Positions 5,877 to 9,661 of a stretch of DNA of 9,661 nt are shown in pieces. How positions within the stretch are numbered: position 1 is the stretch's first letter; each line of letters starts with the position of its first letter. Both the position numbers and the translations under genes were made by a program. The stretch covers positions 1 through 9,661 of the forward strand of contig CANHFN010000025.1 of assembly GCA_947459935.1 (NCBI GenBank), written 5' to 3'. This DNA comes from Actinomycetota bacterium. GTDB taxonomy: Bacteria; Actinomycetota; Actinomycetes; Nanopelagicales; Nanopelagicaceae. Under the pieces are notes generated by a model, which saw only the letters and a program-made list of their open reading frames with translations, did no database searches and was not told where the DNA came from.

Positions 5877-6374
5877 ATGGCACGCACTAATGGACTAGAC
5901 ACTCCTCGCGAAACCCGACGCTCACTACGTCCTAATTTTGATCCAGAAGCATTTGGTCGTCTTTCTGAACGTTTTGCACGTTTCTTAGGAACTGCACGGT
6001 TCCTCGTATACATGACATTTTTTGTGATGTTTTGGGTTTTGTGGAACTTCATGGCACCAGTAGATCTTCGTTTCGATGGCTATCCATTCATTTTTCTGAC
6101 GCTGATACTTTCATTACAAGCTTCTTACGCAGCACCACTGATTTTGTTAGCACAAAATCGCCAAGCAGACCGAGATCGTATTCAGACGAATCAAGATCGT
6201 GAACAAAACGAACGTTCAATTGCAGATACCGAGTATTTAACCCGAGAGCTTGCGGCGCTACGCAATTCATTGGGTGAGGTTGCTACTCGTGATTTTGTGC
6301 GAAGCGAACTTGCCGATTTAGTGGAAGATCTAGCAAAAGAGCTACGTAGAGATACCCAATCGGACTCCGAGTAA
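5877..6374 (+). CDS. DUF1003 domain membrane protein
   Basis: A 165-residue protein with a basic, Arg-rich cytosolic N-terminus (1-38), two membrane helices (about 39-60 and 70-93) and a charged, probably coiled-coil C-terminal tail (about 95-160). The family hallmark runs through the second helix: FDGYPFIFLTLILSLQASYA, then APLILLAQNRQADRDR. The family's function is not established. It is second gene in an operon with the PRC/MgtE-N/CBS protein, 12 bases downstream behind a strong Shine-Dalgarno. The same two families are neighbours in M. tuberculosis (Rv1231c/Rv1232c, from memory), so the membrane protein may anchor or be controlled by the soluble CBS protein, possibly in magnesium or other cation balance (inference). 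The final 33 bases overlap the end of mrp on the other strand. Confidence 0.9.
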   Translation: MARTNGLDTPRETRRSLRPNFDPEAFGRLSERFARFLGTARFLVYMTFFVMFWVLWNFMAPVDLRFDGYPFIFLTLILSLQASYAAPLILLAQNRQADRDRIQTNQDREQNERSIADTEYLTRELAALRNSLGEVATRDFVRSELADLVEDLAKELRRDTQSDSE

Positions 6375-7463
6375 AGATTTATTTCGCTTTACAATCTTTT
6401 CAGCAACATCGAAAAGTGCAACAGCTGCAAAAGACGTTGGGTCGGCTTCAACGATTGGTGCACCATCATCTCCGCCAGTACGCAGTGCTGGGCTAAATGG
6501 AATCTTTCCAAGTAGTGGAACATCGCTGCCTACTAATTGGGAAAGTCGACGAGCAGTTTCTTCTCCCCCACCTTCTCCAAATAGTGACATCGGTTCACCA
6601 CATGATGGGCACGGAAATTGCGACATGTTTTCAATAACGCCAATAACGTGCTGATGGATTTGGTGAGCAATCCGACCTGCGCGTTCGGCAACTTCGGCGG
6701 CCGCAATTTGTGGGGTTGTCACAACGACAATCTCAGAGTTGGGAATTAACTGGCCCAATGAAATGGCAAGATCGCCAGTTCCAGGTGGAAGATCAATTAA
6801 CAAGAGATCAAGATCGCCCCAGTAAGCATCTGAGAGTAGTTGCTCCAGAACGCGGTGTAGTAAAGGGCCACGATATGCAACCGGATCTGATCGTTCTGGC
6901 TTAAACATTTCCATCGAGACGGTCTTGACGCCGTAGGACTCCAGTGGAATAAACATCTGATCAATAGCCGTAGGACGTTGTCCCATCAATCCCATTAATC
7001 GCGGTATCGAGTGTCCATAAACATCGGCATCAAGAATTCCAACATTCAAACCTTTTTTTGCTGCAGCAACTGCAAGATTGGCTGTAACCGATGATTTTCC
7101 AACTCCACCTTTTCCAGAAGCAATTCCGATAACTCGAGTTAATGAATCAGGTTGAGCAAATGGAATGAATTTTTCGCGCCCACCACGGACAATCCTCTTG
7201 ACATTATTTCGTTGTTCTTCTGTCATGACTCCAAAAGTTAGATCAACTGATGTGACGCCATTTACTGAAGTAATTGCGGTTGTAACATCGTTTCGCAATC
7301 GATCTTGCATAGGGCAAGCAGAAATCGTCAGCAAAACAGTAACTCTGACAGCGCCATCACTTTCCTCAAGGTCTTCGACCATTCCCAAATCAGTGATTGG
7401 GTGGCGAAGTTCAGGATCTTGGACTTTGGCTAATGCTTCAACTATCTGGTCAATTAAGCTCAC
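6342..7463 (-). CDS. mrp: Mrp/ApbC-type P-loop ATPase, iron-sulfur cluster carrier
   Basis: A 373-residue cytosolic protein that binds and passes on Fe-S clusters. An N-terminal MIP18/DUF59 domain (about 1-80) carries DPE at 16-18 and a conserved Cys at 50 (ISACPMQD). The P-loop ATPase domain follows, with deviant Walker A KGGVGKS at 118-124, switch-like DADVYGHSIPRLMG at 145-158 and DLPPGTGD at 224-231. The CPSC motif at 285-288 holds the two cysteines that bridge a cluster between two subunits. All key residues are intact and the length is normal. The start is GTG at 7463, overlapping the tatB stop as GTGA; no Shine-Dalgarno is seen, so it probably depends on coupling to tatB. The C-terminus SLLGVRLGIST resembles the family's usual ending, so the overlap with DUF1003 is a real coding overlap rather than a read-through artefact. 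Confidence 0.95.
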   Translation of the reverse strand: MSLIDQIVEALAKVQDPELRHPITDLGMVEDLEESDGAVRVTVLLTISACPMQDRLRNDVTTAITSVNGVTSVDLTFGVMTEEQRNNVKRIVRGGREKFIPFAQPDSLTRVIGIASGKGGVGKSSVTANLAVAAAKKGLNVGILDADVYGHSIPRLMGLMGQRPTAIDQMFIPLESYGVKTVSMEMFKPERSDPVAYRGPLLHRVLEQLLSDAYWGDLDLLLIDLPPGTGDLAISLGQLIPNSEIVVVTTPQIAAAEVAERAGRIAHQIHQHVIGVIENMSQFPCPSCGEPMSLFGEGGGEETARRLSQLVGSDVPLLGKIPFSPALRTGGDDGAPIVEADPTSFAAVALFDVAEKIVKRNKSLLGVRLGIST

Positions 7464-7768
7464 AGTAGATCTGGATCAATCTTCGCCACTGGGCGATTAA
7501 TCTTAGGTTTAGGTTTTTCATCATCTAATAAATCAGCAACTTGCTTCTTGAGAAAAGTCTTTGGATTTAGATCCTTGGGCTGCAAATCTTCAAAGCCTGG
7601 CCCCAAATTTTCTCTTAGTTCAGTAGTGGCTGTTGATGCTAATCCGCGTAGCTTTTTAACCCAACGTGCGGCTTCTCCAGCCATCTTCGGCAAACGTTCT
7701 GGCCCAACGAGCATCATGCCCAAAATGGCAAGCCCAAGAAATTCACCCGCACCAATTCCAAAGAACAT
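7460..7768 (-). CDS. tatB: TatB, twin-arginine translocase subunit
   Basis: A 102-residue protein with a short N-terminal membrane helix (about 4-20, IGAGEFLGLAILGMMLVG), a GPERLPK hinge (22-28) and an amphipathic helix (about 29-55), the standard TatA/B layout. It is TatB rather than TatA because it keeps the actinobacterial TatB signature after the helix: ENLGPGFEDLQPKDLNPKTF (53-72), the equivalent of LGPEF...DLNPKTF in mycobacteria and Streptomyces. With TatA and TatC (not in this window) it recognises twin-arginine signal peptides and exports folded proteins at the cytoplasmic membrane. It follows the htrA-like gene by 18 bases, a well-known actinobacterial pairing, and overlaps mrp by four bases. 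The start matches the usual MFF/MFN opening. Confidence 0.93.
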   Translation of the reverse strand: MFFGIGAGEFLGLAILGMMLVGPERLPKMAGEAARWVKKLRGLASTATTELRENLGPGFEDLQPKDLNPKTFLKKQVADLLDDEKPKPKINRPVAKIDPDLL

Positions 7769-7774
7769 ATCGTT

Positions 7775-7780
7775 AGCCTA
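7775..7780 (-). promoter_or_regulatory. Possible internal -10 (TAGGCT) for tatB-mrp
   Basis: Minus-strand TAGGCT fits TANNNT and is followed by exactly 6 nt and the tatB ATG, the same geometry as the other predicted leaderless starts in this window. The 18-base gap has no good Shine-Dalgarno. Since htrA and tatB are close and codirectional, this could be a secondary promoter or a chance match. Confidence 0.35.
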
Positions 7781-7786
7781 CGCCAA

Positions 7787-8911
7787 TTACTTCTTTGCTG
7801 CGATCAGATCCAAAGTGACTGACTTTTTAGCTCCATCGCGCATAAAGACAAGGGTTACACGATCCCCAACATTCTTGGATCGAACTGAAACAACCAACTC
7901 CTCTGGAGTATTAATCTTTTTTCCATCAATCTCAATAATGATATCGCCGCCCTTGAGACCAGCCTTTTGTGCTGGGCTTCCAGGCAAAATTCCATTACCA
8001 GATTTTGAAATCTGCGCACCAACTCCGGTGTAGTTCGAATCTAATGAGATACCGACGATTGGATATGTAGCAACTCCGTACTTGATTAATTGATCTGCAA
8101 TTTTGCGACCTTGGTTGATCGGAATTGCAAAACCTAAACCAATTGAACCTGCCTGCCAAGATGAACCGAGAGATGCGATCGCAGAGTTAATGCCGATTAC
8201 TGCACCAGTTGCATCAACTAATGGACCGCCTGAGTTTCCTGGATTGATGGCAGCATCGGTTTGTAATGCATTAATGAAAGAACTTTCTGTTGCTGAGTCT
8301 CCGGTGGTCACTGCTCGATCTTTGGCGCTAATTATTCCTGTAGTTACGGTCCCAGATAGGCCAAGTGGTGAACCAATTGCAATCACAGCGTCGCCCACTG
8401 CAATTTTGTCGCTGTCACCAAATTGCAAGGCCTTGAGGCCGGTTGCTTCAATCTTTAGCACCGCTAAATCAAAGGATGCATCTCGCCCAATTACTTTTCC
8501 AGTATAACTGGAGCCATCATTAAGAGTGACTTGAATCTTTCCACCGCTTAGAACTGCATCGCTAATCACATGATTGTTGGTAAGAATGTATCCAGAGCTA
8601 TCAATAACAAACCCAGAACCGGAACCACCGCCATTAACTGTGGATGTATTAATTGAAACCACTGATGGCAAAACTCTTTGTGCAATTCCTGCAACAGAAT
8701 CTGGAGCGCGCTCGATAGTGCTGGTCGATGACACTAAATTTACGTCACGAAAAGGTGATCCTCCGCCCGCATTAATACCTAAAAAGCCGCCAAGAGATCC
8801 GGCAAGAAGTGCAATTAAGGCCAGGCTTCCTTTTGAACTCTTAGAAGTTGTCGGTGCTTGCCACCATGCATTAGTGGCAGGTTGAACGCTCTTTTGTCGC
8901 GGAAATATCAT
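7787..8911 (-). CDS. HtrA/DegP-like membrane-anchored serine protease with PDZ domain
   Basis: A 374-residue trypsin-like protease for envelope protein quality control. A short cytosolic N-terminus (1-28, with NAWWQAP, recalling the Trp-rich N-termini of actinobacterial homologues) leads to one membrane helix (about 29-47), then an extracytoplasmic linker. The protease domain spans about 75-275, with catalytic H114 (TNNHVIS), D148 (SFDLAVLKI) and S227 (GNSGGP), all intact. A single PDZ domain follows at about 285-370 (GSPAQKAGLKGGDIIIEIDG). The build is that of HtrA/PepD-type actinobacterial proteases, but the N-terminal region is much shorter than in mycobacterial HtrA. It starts 10 bases after the O-methyltransferase and is followed by tatB 18 bases on. 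The family may be called htrA or degQ; paralogues make a firm symbol unsafe. Confidence 0.92.
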   Translation of the reverse strand: MIFPRQKSVQPATNAWWQAPTTSKSSKGSLALIALLAGSLGGFLGINAGGGSPFRDVNLVSSTSTIERAPDSVAGIAQRVLPSVVSINTSTVNGGGSGSGFVIDSSGYILTNNHVISDAVLSGGKIQVTLNDGSSYTGKVIGRDASFDLAVLKIEATGLKALQFGDSDKIAVGDAVIAIGSPLGLSGTVTTGIISAKDRAVTTGDSATESSFINALQTDAAINPGNSGGPLVDATGAVIGINSAIASLGSSWQAGSIGLGFAIPINQGRKIADQLIKYGVATYPIVGISLDSNYTGVGAQISKSGNGILPGSPAQKAGLKGGDIIIEIDGKKINTPEELVVSVRSKNVGDRVTLVFMRDGAKKSVTLDLIAAKK

Positions 8912-8921
8912 GGCAGTATCT

Positions 8922-9566
8922 TCACACCTTGGTGGCTATAAGCAAGCCATCGCCTATTGGAATCAAAGAACTCACCCAATGCTCAGAGTCATTTTTGATT
9001 ATTTTACCAGCGTCACGCAATGCGACAGTCTTTGGGTCTCTTTGCGCCGCATCACTGACTTTGCCCCCACCATAGTAATTATCAATAACTAGCGCCCCAC
9101 CACTACGCAAAATGCGGTGGGCCTCCCCGATGACAAAGCTTAAATCTTCAGGGTTGTGTCGCACTACAACTAAGTCATAAGCGCGATCAGTTAACTTCGA
9201 TATTACATCCACAACGTTGTTAGTAATTAAACGATAGCGACTTTGTGGGATGTCAGCTTCGGCAAATGCCATTTTTGCAATTTGAGTATGTTCCATCTCA
9301 TCATCAATTGAAGTGAGAGTTCCACTTTCTAGCATTCCGTCGAGTAACCAAAGTGATCCAACACCTGAACCGGTTCCAACTTCAACTACAGATTGTGCTT
9401 TTAATGTAAATGCTAAATATCGCAAGAAGGCCCCAGAGCCAGATGTTGTGTCAGAAGCCCCAAGTTCGATACCTCTGGCACGTGCCTGTGATTTAAAAAA
9501 ATCTTCAGGAACAAATCCTTCAGCAAAGGTGTGCGGATCTACTCTCATGAAAGGGATGTGATCCAT
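8922..9566 (-). CDS. Class I SAM-dependent O-methyltransferase (Rv1220c-like)
   Basis: A 214-residue Rossmann methyltransferase, similar throughout to the protein encoded beside sigE in M. tuberculosis (Rv1220c, from memory). Motif I for SAM binding is VEVGTGSGVG at 61-70, with acidic residue D88 in SIDDE for the ribose. The later GGALVIDNYYGGG (156-168) keeps the Asp-Asn pair of the COMT-like metal site, and the C-terminus LIPIGDGLLIATK is a family hallmark. Odd point: where relatives have DLVFIDxD, this protein reads DLVVVRHNPED (131-141), so the first metal-binding Asp is missing. The substrate is unknown. Two starts are possible: ATG 9566 used here, which overlaps pepA by 22 bases, or ATG 9548 (M7), which overlaps the pepA stop exactly as ATGA like other junctions nearby. 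Neither has a Shine-Dalgarno. Confidence 0.85.
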   Translation of the reverse strand: MDHIPFMRVDPHTFAEGFVPEDFFKSQARARGIELGASDTTSGSGAFLRYLAFTLKAQSVVEVGTGSGVGSLWLLDGMLESGTLTSIDDEMEHTQIAKMAFAEADIPQSRYRLITNNVVDVISKLTDRAYDLVVVRHNPEDLSFVIGEAHRILRSGGALVIDNYYGGGKVSDAAQRDPKTVALRDAGKIIKNDSEHWVSSLIPIGDGLLIATKV

Positions 9567-9661
9567 TCTGTAAGCAGGCGAACACCAAATCCTGTTCCGC
9601 CTTTTGAATTTTCTCCAGCATCAACCTCGCTGCGTGCAGTGCCAGCGATATCTAAATGAAC
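9545..9661 (-). CDS. pepA: Leucyl aminopeptidase PepA, C-terminal end
   Basis: The last 38 codons of a gene running in from the right edge, ending with TGA at 9547-9545. The sequence VHLDIAGTARSE... followed by KGGTGFGVRLLTEWI is the conserved C-terminal end of M17 leucyl aminopeptidases (W.HLDIAG.A ... GGTG.GVR.L). The dinuclear metal site and catalytic residues lie in the missing upstream part. The enzyme removes N-terminal amino acids from peptides in the cytosol. The gene overlaps the O-methyltransferase start, so the two are probably in one transcript. The motif is clear even though little of the gene is seen. Confidence 0.85.
   Translation of the reverse strand, partial: VHLDIAGTARSEVDAGENSKGGTGFGVRLLTEWITSLS

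Noticed and set aside
8103..8885. Two plus-strand open frames of 103-134 codons opposite the htrA-like gene
   Set aside because: They are mirror frames of the protease gene with low-complexity Pro/Ser composition and no Shine-Dalgarno or family likeness.
8918..8923. GAAGAT on the minus strand, 6 nt before the htrA-like ATG, as a further leaderless -10
   Set aside because: It lacks the first T of TANNNT and overlaps the O-methyltransferase stop codon; co-transcription explains the gene equally well.

Overview
The window reads as chromosome from a streamlined, low-GC actinobacterium. The best guess is the freshwater acI group (Nanopelagicales, Candidatus Planktophila or Nanopelagicus type). 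This rests on three things: clearly actinobacterial proteins (MshB of mycothiol synthesis, an actinobacterial-type TatB, an Rv1220c-like O-methyltransferase, a soluble PRC/MgtE-N/CBS protein beside a DUF1003 protein); base composition that looks mid-40s % GC by eye; and extreme compaction. Almost every junction is a short gap or an overlap, and no gene-free stretch exceeds about 30 bases. The genus is an inference. No tRNA, rRNA, CRISPR array, mobile element, phage gene or clear hairpin terminator was seen.

Layout, left to right. (1) 1-227 (-): start of mshB, cut by the window edge, divergent from 258-869 (+), a TetR regulator, followed at 891-2228 (+) by an RhlE-type DEAD-box RNA helicase. 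(2) 2225-4564 (-): a tightly overlapping three-gene operon, eamA-type exporter > PHP phosphoesterase > MarC membrane protein. MarC meets the helicase tail to tail, and the two stop codons share TTAA. (3) 4587-6374 (+): soluble PRC/MgtE-N/CBS protein and a DUF1003 membrane protein, one operon, divergent from eamA. (4) 6342-9661 (-): pepA (3' end only) > O-methyltransferase > HtrA-like protease > tatB > mrp. Mrp runs 33 bases into the end of the DUF1003 gene from the opposite strand.

Blocks 3 and 4 match, from memory, the conserved actinobacterial neighbourhood seen in Mycobacterium tuberculosis around Rv1220c-Rv1232c (O-methyltransferase, sigE, rseA, htrA, tatB, mrp, DUF1003, MgtE-N/CBS). Here the sigma factor and its anti-sigma factor are absent, and the methyltransferase and htrA stand 10 bases apart on one strand. 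The theme is envelope protein quality control, Tat export, Fe-S cluster handling and probably magnesium sensing.

The window is mainly core genome; I do not see a novel defence or mobile system. The most interesting signals are: a 22-base divergent region in which two -10 hexamers on opposite strands share two bases and each sits exactly 6 nt from an ATG (two predicted leaderless transcripts); the missing sigma/anti-sigma pair; an O-methyltransferase that has lost the usual IDxD acidic motif; and overlapping ends of convergent genes.
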